DNA of 64,000 nucleotides from the NCBI GenBank assembly GCA_947494445.1, contig CANLVD010000001.1, forward strand, positions 62,001-126,000, read 5' to 3'. Position numbers and translations under genes: made by a program. The stretch comes from an uncultured Paracoccaceae bacterium. Lineage in GTDB: Bacteria; Pseudomonadota; Alphaproteobacteria; Rhodobacterales; Rhodobacteraceae. Positions 1 through 8,787 of this stretch are shown piece by piece (position 1 is the first letter of the stretch; each line of letters starts with the position of its first letter). The notes beneath the pieces were generated by a model, which was not told the origin of the DNA, ran no database searches, and saw nothing but the letters and a program-made list of their open reading frames with translations.

Positions 1-973
1 AACAGCCCAAAAGTGCACCACCGGGGAAGGTGAGCTTGGGGACAGACTGCCAGCCGCCCTCGGAGATTGCACGCGCCCCGTATGCCACGCGCTTGCCACC
101 CTCGAGCACCTTGGCAATCTCGGGATGTGTCTTGAACTGCTGGAATTCCATGTAAGGGAAAAGATGCGGGTTCTGGTAGTTCAGATGCACCACAAAGCCG
201 ATGAAGACCTGATTGTTCTCGGCGTGATACATGAATGATCCGCCACCTGCGTTCTTGCCCAGTGGCCAGCCCATGGTGTGGGTGACCTGACCCTCTTTAT
301 GGTTGGCCGGATCGATCTCCCAGATCTCTTTCATGCCAAGGCCGTATTTCTGCGGTTCGGCGTCCTTGGACAGATCGTATTTCGCAATCACCTGCTTGGA
401 GAGCGACCCGCGCACGCCCTCGGACAGGAAGACATATTTGCCGTGAAGTTCCATCCCTGGCTCATAGGCATCGCCCGGCGTGCCATCGGGGTTCTTGCCG
501 AACTCGCCCGCGACCACGCCCTTGACCTCGCCGTTCTCGCCGTAAACCAGCTCCGAGCAGGCCATGCCGGGGAAGATCTCGACCCCCATCGCCTCGGCCT
601 GTTCGGCCATCCAGCGGCAGACATTGCCCATTGAGACGATGTAATTGCCGTGGTTCTTCATCAGGGGTGGCATCGGGAAATTTGGGATGCGGATCGAACC
701 TGCGGGGCCAAGCATCAGAAACCGGTCGTCCTTGACCGGTACCGTGATCGGCGCGCCGCGTTCCTTCCAGTCCGGCATCAGCGCTGTCAGGCCGCTGGGA
801 TCCAGAACTGCACCAGACAGGATATGCGCGCCAACTTCCGAGCCCTTTTCCAGCACCACGACATTCAGATCGGCATCCAGTTGCTTCAGGCGGATCGCCG
901 CCGACAGACCGGCCGGGCCAGCACCCACGATGACGACATCACATTCCATGCTTTCGCGCTCGAAATCAGACAT
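1..973 (-). CDS. Electron transfer flavoprotein-ubiquinone oxidoreductase, 3' end cut by the window edge
   Basis: Passes electrons from reduced ETF to ubiquinone at the inner membrane, linking fatty-acid and amino-acid acyl-CoA dehydrogenases to respiration. About 324 N-terminal residues are present; the family is about 550 residues long, so the C-terminal ubiquinone and 4Fe-4S parts lie outside the window. The N-terminus carries the FAD-binding motif [16 protein letters not shown] near residue 14, followed by [16 protein letters not shown], typical of ETF-QO. The ATG at 971-973 directly precedes [17 protein letters not shown]. The enzyme is the natural electron acceptor partner for the leucine-catabolism genes further along. 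Identification is confident; only the truncation is a limitation. Confidence 0.9.
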   Translation of the reverse strand, partial: MSDFERESMECDVVIVGAGPAGLSAAIRLKQLDADLNVVVLEKGSEVGAHILSGAVLDPSGLTALMPDWKERGAPITVPVKDDRFLMLGPAGSIRIPNFPMPPLMKNHGNYIVSMGNVCRWMAEQAEAMGVEIFPGMACSELVYGENGEVKGVVAGEFGKNPDGTPGDAYEPGMELHGKYVFLSEGVRGSLSKQVIAKYDLSKDAEPQKYGLGMKEIWEIDPANHKEGQVTHTMGWPLGKNAGGGSFMYHAENNQVFIGFVVHLNYQNPHLFPYMEFQQFKTHPEIAKVLEGGKRVAYGARAISEGGWQSVPKLTFPGGALLGC

Positions 974-1174
974 GTTTTTTCCCTTTTCCCGGCAGGCCAG
1001 CGATGCCACAGCGCATCTGGCCGACAGAGGTACCGCGCACAGGCAAACCGGTCAATGCGGACCAGACGTCACAGGGGCAAGGGGCGCTTGAAACCTGTCG
1101 CAACGCACCCTATCGTCAATGTTCACATTCAAGGCGCTGGCCGGTACGGCCACCAAAAGACAGAGATCAGGCAG

Positions 1175-1645
1175 ATGGACAAAATACCTTTGACCAAGGC
1201 AGGACATGCCCGGCTGGACGCTGAGTTGAAAAAGCTCAAAAGCCAGGATCGCCCCGCCGTTATCCGCGCCATCGCCGAAGCGCGCGAGCATGGTGATCTG
1301 TCGGAAAACGCCGAATACCACGCGGCCCGCGAGCAGCAGAGCCACATCGAAGGCCGGATCAAGGAGCTTGAGGGGATCATCGGTCTGGCCGATGTGATCG
1401 ACATCACCAAGATGTCGGGATCGGTCAAGTTTGGTGCCACGGTCGGACTGGTTGATGAAGACACCGACGAAGAGAAAACCTACCAGATCGTCGGGGAAGC
1501 GGAAGCGGACATCGAAAAGGGCCTTCTCAACATCAAGTCGCCATTGGCGCGCGCTTTGATCGGCAAGGAAGAGGGTGACAGCGTCGAGGTGAAAACCCCC
1601 GGTGGCACCAAGGATTACGAGATACTGTCAGTAAAATACATTTGA
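1175..1645 (+). CDS. greA: Transcription elongation factor GreA
   Basis: Rescues backtracked RNA polymerase by stimulating cleavage of the transcript 3' end. The product is 156 residues, close to the usual 158. It begins [14 protein letters not shown], has the N-terminal coiled coil with the acidic tip motif [17 protein letters not shown], and ends with the FKBP-like C-terminal domain ([23 protein letters not shown]). The frame is open well upstream of 1175, but the ATG at 1175 is chosen because family homology starts exactly there. It stands alone between the divergent ETF-QO gene and an unrelated membrane protein gene. Confidence 0.95.
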   Translation: MDKIPLTKAGHARLDAELKKLKSQDRPAVIRAIAEAREHGDLSENAEYHAAREQQSHIEGRIKELEGIIGLADVIDITKMSGSVKFGATVGLVDEDTDEEKTYQIVGEAEADIEKGLLNIKSPLARALIGKEEGDSVEVKTPGGTKDYEILSVKYI

Positions 1646-1672
1646 ACCAGCAACCGCCGGGGGGCAATCGGC

Positions 1673-2665
1673 GTGAACAAAGGTCATACGACACAACAGC
1701 GCCCGGACGGAGCGCGGTGGACACCTGATCTGAAAGATCTGGGCGGCCTTGTGCTGGCCGGTCTCTGGGCTGTGCTGGTGCTAAGCTACAGCGTCGGCAT
1801 GTCCGGCGCACTGGCTGCCAATGGGTTGCCACGTGCACTGGCGATTCTGCTCTGTGTTCTGGGTGCATTTGTTCCACTGGCCCTGACTGGGTTGGCCGTA
1901 AGCCTGCGCCACGTGATGCGTTCGATGCAGGAGGCGTCTCCCGCTGAGGTCAGTCTGCCGAGCATGCCGTCGCTGCCCGACCCCTCGCCTCAGATCAAGG
2001 CACTGGACCGGCAGATCGCCGATCTGACCAAGCGCGTCGCGACACTTTCACCCCGCCCTACCAGCGCCAGTGCTACTGAGCCTGAGGCTGCGGTCGCGCC
2101 ACCGGCCCCTGTGTCCCAGGCAGTGCAGGAATTGCCACTGGAGCCTGCACCCAAACCCAAGGCAGAACCCCTGTCAGAAGAGGAGTTGGTGCTGGCGCTG
2201 GATTTCCCGCGCGATGCCCGTGACCAGCGCGGCTTTGCCATCCTGGAACGCGCCACCCAGTTTCGCCCTTTGGCGGAGCTGCTGCAAGCAGCCGAGGATG
2301 TCATGAACCTGATGTCCCAGCACGGGGTTTACATGGATGATCTGTCCGCAGATGCGTTGCCTGCCAACGCCTTGCGCGGCTTTTTCTCAGGCCGGCGTGA
2401 CACCTTGGATCCGTATCTTGACCCCGAACGAGATGCGGCTGCTCATGACAAAGTGCGTGTTCAGATATCAGATGACCTGATTTACCGAGACAGCGTGCTG
2501 CATTTCATGCGGCGCTTCGAAATGGCGCTCGGCGGGTTTCATGCATCTGTCACAGACGAGACGCTTGAGGCCTTGATGGAAACCCGCACCGGGCGTGCTT
2601 TCGTTCTGCTGGCCCGTGCCAATGGCAGCCTGAAGCCGCTTGAAGCGTCAGTTGAGCAGGCCTGA
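1673..2665 (+). CDS. Unknown membrane-anchored protein, 330 residues
   Basis: I do not recognise a function. The start is GTG at 1673, 27 nt after greA. Two hydrophobic segments lie near residues 24-45 (GGLVLAGLWAVLVLSYSVGM) and 55-80 (LAILLCVLGAFVPLALTGLAV). A low-complexity Pro/Ala/Glu linker follows (about 95-165), preceded by a short heptad-like stretch (QIKALDRQIADLTKRVATL). The soluble C-terminal half (about 170-330) has no motif I can name. The 3' end overlaps the convergent moeA gene by 18 bp. It resembles conserved hypothetical membrane proteins of Rhodobacterales, but that is from general familiarity only. Confidence 0.75.
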   Translation: MNKGHTTQQRPDGARWTPDLKDLGGLVLAGLWAVLVLSYSVGMSGALAANGLPRALAILLCVLGAFVPLALTGLAVSLRHVMRSMQEASPAEVSLPSMPSLPDPSPQIKALDRQIADLTKRVATLSPRPTSASATEPEAAVAPPAPVSQAVQELPLEPAPKPKAEPLSEEELVLALDFPRDARDQRGFAILERATQFRPLAELLQAAEDVMNLMSQHGVYMDDLSADALPANALRGFFSGRRDTLDPYLDPERDAAAHDKVRVQISDDLIYRDSVLHFMRRFEMALGGFHASVTDETLEALMETRTGRAFVLLARANGSLKPLEASVEQA

Positions 2666-3904
2666 ATAGGGCAGATACCGCACCGGTGTTCCCGGCGCGA
2701 TGTCCACAGCCTCATCCCCCAGTTCCACCAGTCCCGTGGCCCAGCTCAGGCCCGAGACGCGGCCCGATCCTTCAGACGCGAACACTTCAGCCCTTCCATC
2801 ATCGGTCAATCTGGCGCGCAGATATTCCCGCCGTCCCGGCTTCTTGGATTTGGAAAAGGCCGCAGGCACCATCACCGCATCAGGGATCAGCCAGTCACCA
2901 CCGGCCATCTTTGACAGGGCCGGACGGGCGAACAACGCGGCACAGACAAAGGCCGCAACCGGATTGCCCGGAAGTCCGAAAACCGGTGTGTCCTTCCAGA
3001 ACCCCAGCACCAGAGGACGACCCGGTTTCAGTGCGATGCGCCAGTTTGACAGGCTGCCCTCACTGCGCAACAGGGCCGAGACGTGATCCTCGTCACCGGC
3101 TGACGCACCTCCACTGGTCAGGATCGCGTCCGTGCGCTCAGCCGCCTCGTTGAGCCGCGCGCGTACTGCGTCACGATCATCGCCCACTGCGCCCAGATCA
3201 ACCGCCTGATGGGACCAACCGTCGATCATATCCAGCAACATGGGGCGGTTTGCATCATAGACCTGACCCGCATGCGCCGTCTGACCCGGCTGCATCAATT
3301 CATCACCTGTAGACAGGACACCCACACGCAAGTGGTCGAACACATCTACAGACGCCACACCGGCTGCGGCAAGCATCCCCAGATCAGGCGCGCGCAAAAC
3401 GTGGCCTGAGCGCAGAAGCGGCTGATCCTGCACCATGTCTTCGCCCGCTTCCCGGCAATTGGCACCCGGTTTGATCCTGCCGGAGAAGTGCAGGGTTTTG
3501 CCGTCAACCTCGACATCTTCCTGCAACACCACCGTATCGACGCCTTCGGGCAGGATCGCGCCGGTCAGGATGCGGATCGCGGCACCGGGCCGAACCGCGC
3601 CTGAAAAGGGCGCACCTGCCGCGGACCGCCCTTCAATCAGCGCAAGGGCGTGAGGGCCTTCGCCCGAAAGGGACGTATGGGCAAATCCATACCCGTCAAC
3701 GGCAGTGTTGGCCGCTGGCGGATGGGCGCGCAAGGCCAGCGGGGCCGTTGCCAGACGCCGCCGGGAGGCTTGGCTGAGATCAACCAGTCCTGCTTCCACA
3801 ACCGTCTCGATTGCATGCTCCAGCCGGTCCAAAGCCTCGTCCACCGGGGTCCAATGCACGCCCGCAGGCAGCGCAAAACAATCGTTGCGCAGCTTCTTCA
3901 CCAT
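2648..3904 (-). CDS. moeA: Molybdopterin molybdenumtransferase MoeA
   Basis: Inserts molybdate (or tungstate) into adenylylated molybdopterin in the last step of cofactor synthesis. The 418-residue product has the N-terminal motif ANTAVDGYGF, the MoCF-binding motifs STGDEL and LTSGGASAGDEDHV, and GLPGNPVAAF near residue 300, then a C-terminal domain IV. The ATG at 3904 is chosen over the open upstream sequence because MVKKLRNDCF begins family-like sequence and lies one base after the mobB stop. It is the last gene of the leftward run fdhD, YcxB-like, mobA, mobB, moeA, which supplies the cofactor for the formate dehydrogenase at 29-35 kb. Confidence 0.93.
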   Translation of the reverse strand: MVKKLRNDCFALPAGVHWTPVDEALDRLEHAIETVVEAGLVDLSQASRRRLATAPLALRAHPPAANTAVDGYGFAHTSLSGEGPHALALIEGRSAAGAPFSGAVRPGAAIRILTGAILPEGVDTVVLQEDVEVDGKTLHFSGRIKPGANCREAGEDMVQDQPLLRSGHVLRAPDLGMLAAAGVASVDVFDHLRVGVLSTGDELMQPGQTAHAGQVYDANRPMLLDMIDGWSHQAVDLGAVGDDRDAVRARLNEAAERTDAILTSGGASAGDEDHVSALLRSEGSLSNWRIALKPGRPLVLGFWKDTPVFGLPGNPVAAFVCAALFARPALSKMAGGDWLIPDAVMVPAAFSKSKKPGRREYLRARLTDDGRAEVFASEGSGRVSGLSWATGLVELGDEAVDIAPGTPVRYLPYSGLLN

Positions 3905-3905
3905 C

Positions 3906-4400
3906 TCACAGGTCCAGCTCTCGGGTGATGAAGCGCGCGATGGAAGCCACGTCATCAAGGCTGAGCACCGGTTGGTCGACCTGATGCGCGCCTGCATCGC
4001 CCGCAATGGCGCGGATCGTGGGGTTTTCCAAGGCCAGAGGCGGCTCGCCCCGTCCGCCGCGATACACCTCGATCTTGGGATGCGTGGATCTTTTATAGCC
4101 CTCGACCAGCACCAGATCGGCAGGGTCCAGTTTGGGCAGAAGGTCGGTCAGTTCCGGCTCTGGCGCACCGCGAAGTTCCGACATCAGCGCCCAGCGCCGT
4201 GGCGAGGAGACCAGAACCTGCCCCGCCCCTGCGGTCCTGTGGGCAAAGCTGTCGCGACCCTCATGATCCACCTCGAACCCGGCATGGGCATGTTTGATGG
4301 TCGACACCCGCAGGCCCTGCGCGGTGAAATGCTCAACCAGGTGCACCACCAGCGTAGTCTTGCCCTGATCCTTGCGCCCGATGATGCCCCAGACCTTCAC
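3906..4400 (-). CDS. mobB: Molybdopterin-guanine dinucleotide biosynthesis protein MobB
   Basis: A GTP-binding accessory protein of bis-MGD cofactor synthesis that assists MobA. The 164-residue product starts MKVWGIIGRKDQGKTTL, which contains the P-loop. It continues with family-typical segments STIKHAHAGFEVDHEGRDS and LVLVEGYKRSTHPKIEVYR. Its start overlaps the end of mobA by 4 bp and its stop lies one base before moeA, indicating translational coupling. Confidence 0.93.
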   Translation of the reverse strand: MKVWGIIGRKDQGKTTLVVHLVEHFTAQGLRVSTIKHAHAGFEVDHEGRDSFAHRTAGAGQVLVSSPRRWALMSELRGAPEPELTDLLPKLDPADLVLVEGYKRSTHPKIEVYRGGRGEPPLALENPTIRAIAGDAGAHQVDQPVLSLDDVASIARFITRELDL

Positions 4401-5050
4401 AAGCGATGCTCCAGCGCCATGTCGCCTGCGGCCTGCAAGTCTGCGGGCGTGTTCACGTTGAAAAACGGATCAAAGCCCGTGGCCTGAAATTCAACGCGCG
4501 CGCACCCAAGCGGATCAGTGACCATGACCACCTTGTGGATGTCATTTGCAAGCGCGTCCGCCAAGCCATCGCGAACAGATACCGGCCAGAGTGCAAAGAC
4601 AGGATGGCGGACCATACCGCGTTCAGGGTCAGGGCCAAAAGCCATGGCCAGCGGCATATCGGGCGCCGTAGCGCCGGTCAGACGCGCTACAAGATCATTG
4701 GGGAAGAAGGGCGTGTCGGCGGCGACCGTTACAATCTGCCCAAATCCCCGAGCGGCCGCATGATCCAGCCCTGCGAGAACACCAGCCAAGGGGCCTGCAT
4801 AGCCTTGCAGACTGTCCGGCACCACGGTCAGATCCAGATCAGAAAACCGGTCAGCGTCACCATTGGCGTTCAGGATCATCTGGCTGACCTGCGGCTGCAA
4901 TCGGTCGATCACGCGGCTCAGAAGCGAGCGCCCGGCGATCTCAAGCCGGCTTTTGTCGCCGCCGCCCATGCGTCGCGCCTGCCCGCCTGCCAGAATGACG
5001 CCGAGTGTGTCGGTTGGTGTCTCAGGCACTTCCCGCGCGCCAGGTTTCAA
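4397..5050 (-). CDS. mobA: Molybdenum cofactor guanylyltransferase MobA
   Basis: Attaches GMP from GTP to Mo-molybdopterin, making the guanine dinucleotide cofactor used by DMSO-reductase-family enzymes such as FdhA in this window. The 217-residue product has the nucleotidyltransferase signature GVILAGGQARRMGGGDKSRL near residue 17, and VAADTPFFPNDLV corresponding to the metal-binding region. The ATG at 5050 overlaps the upstream gene by 29 bp; a GTG at 5029 is an alternative start that would reduce the overlap. It overlaps mobB by 4 bp. Confidence 0.93.
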   Translation of the reverse strand: MKPGAREVPETPTDTLGVILAGGQARRMGGGDKSRLEIAGRSLLSRVIDRLQPQVSQMILNANGDADRFSDLDLTVVPDSLQGYAGPLAGVLAGLDHAAARGFGQIVTVAADTPFFPNDLVARLTGATAPDMPLAMAFGPDPERGMVRHPVFALWPVSVRDGLADALANDIHKVVMVTDPLGCARVEFQATGFDPFFNVNTPADLQAAGDMALEHRL

Positions 5051-5579
5051 TCAGGGACAGTGCGTCTTCCTTGGTCATTTCCTCAGGCAGACTTTGCGCG
5101 TCAAGCGGAATGAACTGCGTCTCATCAAGCGCGATGCCCAGCCCCAGCGGGGTCTTCTTGACCTTCTTGACCGAGTGCCACGGCACCTGTTCAGCCCGCC
5201 CAGGAGAACGGGTGGAAATGCCCTTGGCGCTGAGTTCCACGGTAATCGGGCCAGAGCGATAGCCGTTTTGTGTGTTGTCCTGATCGCGGCGCAAATCACG
5301 GTAACGACTTACAAAAATCATCACCAGATAGGCACCGACGAGACCGAAGGTGATGCCGACCCACAGCATGATCGCAACCACAGTTGGCAACTCGGGATCA
5401 AGCGACCGGAAGTAGTTGTCATAGAAGGCCAGCACCAGTTTGGAAATCACGAAGAGCGCGCCCAGCATCAGGGCAATCGCGATCATCTCGGAAAGCGAGC
5501 GCCACTGGCCGTGCACATACCGGCCTATGCGTTCCGTCACCACATCGCTGGGATCGAAGTCATACCGTATCGTCGTCAC
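5022..5579 (-). CDS. YcxB-like membrane protein, 185 residues
   Basis: Function unknown. The protein has two membrane spans (about 34-52, MIAIALMLGALFVISKLVL, and 68-92, VVAIMLWVGITFGLVGAYLVMI). A cytoplasmic tail follows, with the pattern ITVELSAKGISTRSPGRAEQVPWHSVKKV, which resembles the C-terminal domain of the YcxB family (a PH-like fold). The last part, LDAQSLPEEMTKEDALSLIETW, also fits that family. It sits between fdhD and mobA on the same strand, but no mechanistic link to cofactor synthesis is evident. The family assignment is moderate. Confidence 0.75.
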   Translation of the reverse strand: MTTIRYDFDPSDVVTERIGRYVHGQWRSLSEMIAIALMLGALFVISKLVLAFYDNYFRSLDPELPTVVAIMLWVGITFGLVGAYLVMIFVSRYRDLRRDQDNTQNGYRSGPITVELSAKGISTRSPGRAEQVPWHSVKKVKKTPLGLGIALDETQFIPLDAQSLPEEMTKEDALSLIETWRAGSA

Positions 5580-5596
5580 TGCCTATCCGTCCCTGT

Positions 5597-6454
5597 CTAG
5601 TCTTTTGCCGACCGGTCTGATGCTGCTTGCCCGGGCTCATCCCGGATCAACCGGGTTTCCCCACTGAGACACAAAAACCGTTTACCCCGCATCCGTCCGA
5701 TCAGAGTTAACCCGATCTGCTGAGCAATCTCTACCCCCCAAGCGGTGAAACCCGAGCGTGACACAAGTGTCGGAATGCCCATCAACGCCGTCTTGATCAC
5801 CATTTCTGAGGTCAGACGACCGGTGGTGTAAAGGATTTTGTCATCAGCAGAAGTGGAATTCATCACCATCCAGCCTGCAATCTTGTCCACCGCATTGTGG
5901 CGCCCGACGTCTTCCATATAGATCAGCGGCGTGTTTCCCTGACACAGAACCGTGCCGTGAATGGCGCCTGCTTCAAGATACAGGCTCGGCATCGTGTTGA
6001 TCTGGTGGGCCAGTTGGAAGAGATCGGAGGTGCGCACTTCGGTCTGTGGCAGGGTCACGTCCGCCACGCCCTCCATGATGTCCCCAAAGACCGTGCCCAC
6101 GGCGCAGCCAGAGGTGCGGGTCTTGCGTTTGAGTTTCTCCTCATAGTCGGTTTCGCGCGCGGTGCGCACGACGACCGTCTCAAGGTCTTCCTCATAATCC
6201 ACTGCGGAAATCTGGTCATCTGGCAGCAACATTCCCTGATTGCGCAGAAAGCCAACAGCCAGAAATTCGGGGTAATCCCCGATGGTCATTGCGGTCACAA
6301 TCTCCTGTGAATTCAGATAGATGGTGAGTGGTCGCTCTTCCACGACACGCAAGTCGACCTCCGCCCCGGTCTGGTCATGGGCCACCACTGCACGGGTCAG
6401 GCGGGCATTGGTGGGATCTGGCAGGATCATCGGTTGGGCAGGTGTGGATTTCAT
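5597..6454 (-). CDS. fdhD: Formate dehydrogenase accessory sulfurtransferase FdhD
   Basis: Transfers sulfur from a cysteine desulfurase to the Mo-bis-MGD cofactor of formate dehydrogenase, which is essential for activity. The 285-residue product has EDVGRHNAVDKIAGW near residue 184, LYTTGRLTSEMVIK, and SRSGFTAWGVEIA, all diagnostic of FdhD. The usual Cys-x-x-Cys loop is reduced to SGCAVG: Cys117 is present, but the second position (120) is Gly. It heads the leftward molybdenum-cofactor group and matches the formate dehydrogenase operon about 22 kb away. It is divergent from azlC. Confidence 0.93.
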   Translation of the reverse strand: MKSTPAQPMILPDPTNARLTRAVVAHDQTGAEVDLRVVEERPLTIYLNSQEIVTAMTIGDYPEFLAVGFLRNQGMLLPDDQISAVDYEEDLETVVVRTARETDYEEKLKRKTRTSGCAVGTVFGDIMEGVADVTLPQTEVRTSDLFQLAHQINTMPSLYLEAGAIHGTVLCQGNTPLIYMEDVGRHNAVDKIAGWMVMNSTSADDKILYTTGRLTSEMVIKTALMGIPTLVSRSGFTAWGVEIAQQIGLTLIGRMRGKRFLCLSGETRLIRDEPGQAASDRSAKD

Positions 6455-6541
6455 AGGCGCATACCATCAACAAGAACCGTGAAAGGCAAGATCAAGGATT
6501 GCTGTTTTCCTAATCTGCCGATCCGGTCTATAGGGCAGGTC

Positions 6542-7264
6542 ATGACTGATCCGAGCCCCTCCAACCTTTTCAAGAAACCCGCATTCGTTCAGGGAATGCT
6601 GGCCGGTTTGCCGTTCATCCTGATCATCGTGCCATTCGGTCTGCTGTTTGGTGTGGTCGCCTCGGAGGCGGGATTGAGCGATCTGGAGGCAATGGCCATG
6701 ACCACGCTGGTTATTGCGGGGGCGGCCCAGTTTACGGCCATTCAGTTGATGGTGGAGAACGCGCCGGTGGCGGTGGTCATTTTGACAGCATTGGCTGTGA
6801 ACATGCGCATGGCAATGTATTCGGCCTCCATGGTGCCGCATGTCGGGGCGGCGAAATTCTCCACGCGGATGCTGATCGGGTATTTTCTGGTCGATCAGAC
6901 CTATGGTCTTGCGATCAAGCGCTATCAGGAAGAGCCACCGATTGGGTTGCCGGAAAAGCTGCAATATTTCTTTGGGTCGGTGCTGGTGATCTGTCCGTTC
7001 TGGTACGTGTTCAGCTATCTTGGCACGCAGGTAGGTGAAGCGATACCGGAGAGCTATGCCCTTGATTTTGCTGTGCCAATCACCTTCATCGCGCTGGTTG
7101 CACCAAGCCTACGGAGCCTGCCGCATCTGGCGGCGGCGGTGTCTTCTGTGGTGTTTGCGCTGCTGTTTGCGGGCTTTCCGTTCAGCAGTGGATTGATGCT
7201 GGCCGCGTGCATTTCGATGGTGATCGGCGCGCAGGTTGAGACATGGCTGGAGCGGCGCGCATGA
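6542..7264 (+). CDS. azlC: AzlC family branched-chain amino-acid exporter subunit
   Basis: Large membrane subunit of an AzlCD-type exporter. The 240-residue protein has several hydrophobic spans and the family signature GLPFILIIVPFGLLFGVVASEAGL near the N-terminus, followed by TLVIAGAAQFTAIQLM and NMRMAMYSASMVPH. The ATG at 6542 is chosen because the family begins about 20 residues before the signature; the frame is open further upstream without homology. Its stop overlaps the azlD start (ATGA at 7261-7264). The exported substrate cannot be told from sequence. Confidence 0.9.
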   Translation: MTDPSPSNLFKKPAFVQGMLAGLPFILIIVPFGLLFGVVASEAGLSDLEAMAMTTLVIAGAAQFTAIQLMVENAPVAVVILTALAVNMRMAMYSASMVPHVGAAKFSTRMLIGYFLVDQTYGLAIKRYQEEPPIGLPEKLQYFFGSVLVICPFWYVFSYLGTQVGEAIPESYALDFAVPITFIALVAPSLRSLPHLAAAVSSVVFALLFAGFPFSSGLMLAACISMVIGAQVETWLERRA

Positions 7265-7593
7265 TCGATATGACGCAAAGCCAGATCTGGACCGTGATCC
7301 TGCTTCTGGGGCTGGGCACCTTTCTGGTGCGCTTCTCTTTCATCGGCCTTCTCGGCAACCGGGACCTGCCGCCTTACCTGTTGAAATTGTTGAAATATGT
7401 ACCAGTTGCAGTGATGCCGGGGCTGGTTGCGCCGATGGTGGTCTGGCCGCAGGCAACGGGGGGAGAGCCTGATCTGGCGCGCCTTCTGGCAGCCCTTGCC
7501 GCACTGGTGCTGGGGGCCGCCATGCGGTCGCTGCTCTGGGCGTTTTTCGGCGGGTTGATCACGCTTTACGCGATGCTGGCGATCCTTGGGTAA
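7261..7593 (+). CDS. azlD: AzlD family transporter subunit
   Basis: Small partner of AzlC. It has 110 residues with about four hydrophobic spans and the pattern TFLVRFSFIGLLGNRDLPPYLLKLLKYVPVAV, split here by loops, which is characteristic of the AzlD family. The ATG at 7261 overlaps the azlC stop by 4 bp and is preferred to an upstream GTG-type start, because coupling through ATGA is typical for this pair. Together the two genes form a complete transporter. Confidence 0.88.
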   Translation: MIDMTQSQIWTVILLLGLGTFLVRFSFIGLLGNRDLPPYLLKLLKYVPVAVMPGLVAPMVVWPQATGGEPDLARLLAALAALVLGAAMRSLLWAFFGGLITLYAMLAILG

Positions 7594-7729
7594 GACTTGT
7601 TAACGCGCTGAGATTAGCACTTTCGGCAAAGAGTTTTTCCGTAACTCTTCCGTAGTTCTTTCATAACTCTTTTGGTTTGCGCTGCCGCCATGGCCCAGTT
7701 CCGTTAAGACCTGTTAACGGGCAAGAGTT
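7591..7729. repeat. Repeat-rich convergent intergenic region, possible bidirectional terminator
   Basis: A 15-base direct repeat, TAAGACYTGTTAACG, occurs at 7591-7605 and 7705-7719 with one mismatch. Between the copies, AAGAGTT (7629-7635) can pair with AACTCTT at 7643-7649 or with another copy at 7665-7671, the latter followed by T residues. A second AAGAGTT lies at 7723-7729. The region separates the convergent azlD gene and the small exported-protein gene, so a termination role is plausible. Confidence 0.5.
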
Positions 7730-8136
7730 TACCCGTCTTCAAACCGCAGGAACACCAGCGTCGCGCCAAGCGCTGTCTTGTCCTTGACCGAAAGACGATA
7801 GATGCCGTCAGGCGTGATCCAGCTGCGCAGGTCGTAGCTGTCGGGATGATTGACGCGCAGGTCGGGGCCCTCGGACTGACCGTCGCGGCACGTGGTGATC
7901 TGGGACCAGAGCCCTGCCGCTGCATCAATGGCGGCGGTGTCGCGAAACCCGTAGGTCCAATGGCAGGACACACCCTGCCCGGCGGACTGGGTCAGAAAAC
8001 GCGAGCAGGTCGCGCCATCGGGGGCAGATTGCGTGGTGGAATAGACCTCCACCTGCTGAACGGTCTGGCAGGCCTCGGCGACGCCCGGCAAGACAGCAAG
8101 GCAGGCAAGCGTGGTGAGTGTGCGCAGACCCGTCAT
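7729..8136 (-). CDS. Small exported protein of unknown function, 135 residues
   Basis: No family recognised. The N-terminus (MTGLRTLTTLACLAVLPGVAEA) looks like a Sec signal peptide with cleavage near residue 22. The mature part of about 113 residues has four Cys (QTVQQVEV follows the first; then ATCSRF, VSCHWTYG, TTCRDG), consistent with disulfides in the periplasm. The ATG at 8136 overlaps the stop of the upstream Lrp gene by 4 bp, so it is probably cotranslated with that regulator. The frame upstream of 8136 lies inside the Lrp gene and is not used. Confidence 0.7.
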   Translation of the reverse strand: MTGLRTLTTLACLAVLPGVAEACQTVQQVEVYSTTQSAPDGATCSRFLTQSAGQGVSCHWTYGFRDTAAIDAAAGLWSQITTCRDGQSEGPDLRVNHPDSYDLRSWITPDGIYRLSVKDKTALGATLVFLRFEDG

Positions 8137-8591
8137 ATCATCAACGCCGTGGTGTTGCAGACGGTGCGCAGAGCAAAACTGGATTGCATCTGCGCCACAC
8201 CGGGCAGCCGCGAAAGGTATTTGCGGTGGATGCGGGCGAAATCTTCCGTGTCGCGGGCCATGAGTTTCAGAAGGTAGTCGGCGGTGCCTGCCATGAGATG
8301 ACATTCCAGCACGTCCGGCACGTTAGCCACGGCACGCTCGAACGCGTCGAGGATCTCATCAGCCTGACCGGTCAGCTTGATCTCGACATAAACCGTGGCA
8401 CGACGGTCGACCATGCGGGGATCCAGAAGGGCGACGTAGCCCGAGATGATGCCGTCGGTCTCAAGCCGCTGAACACGCCTGTGGCAGGCTGATTGCGAAA
8501 GGTTCACCCGCTCCGCCAGATCGGAATTGGAGAGCCGCCCCTCGCGCTGGAGGATGTGCAGGATGCGCAGATCGGTCGGGTCGAGTTTCAT
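8133..8591 (-). CDS. Lrp/AsnC family transcriptional regulator
   Basis: Amino-acid-responsive DNA-binding regulator of 152 residues. The N-terminal winged helix (KLDPTDLRILHILQREGRLSNSDLAERVNLSQSACHRRVQRL) is split across residues 2-45. A RAM ligand-binding domain follows, including VLECHLMAGTADYLLKLMARD. The ATG at 8591 is preferred over a TTG ten codons upstream because family homology starts there. The gene is divergent from the DUF3291 gene and coupled to the small exported protein. Its targets cannot be assigned; azlCD nearby is a reasonable guess, since Lrp proteins often control azlCD. Confidence 0.9.
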   Translation of the reverse strand: MKLDPTDLRILHILQREGRLSNSDLAERVNLSQSACHRRVQRLETDGIISGYVALLDPRMVDRRATVYVEIKLTGQADEILDAFERAVANVPDVLECHLMAGTADYLLKLMARDTEDFARIHRKYLSRLPGVAQMQSSFALRTVCNTTALMI

Positions 8592-8787
8592 CAATTGGGA
8601 GGCTCTGTTGTGTTGGATCAAGTATCTCGCAGATTAGAGCGCAAAGCCAGTCTGCTGTGCAAGATATTGTACAGATCGCGCGGGATTGAGCGGAGTTCCT
8701 GCGTCAGGAAGTGGGCCGAGCGCAAATGGCCTTGGTCCTGGCATGGCAGGGCGATAGTCTGGCCGGAGAAATTTCAGGAATTCCGCG

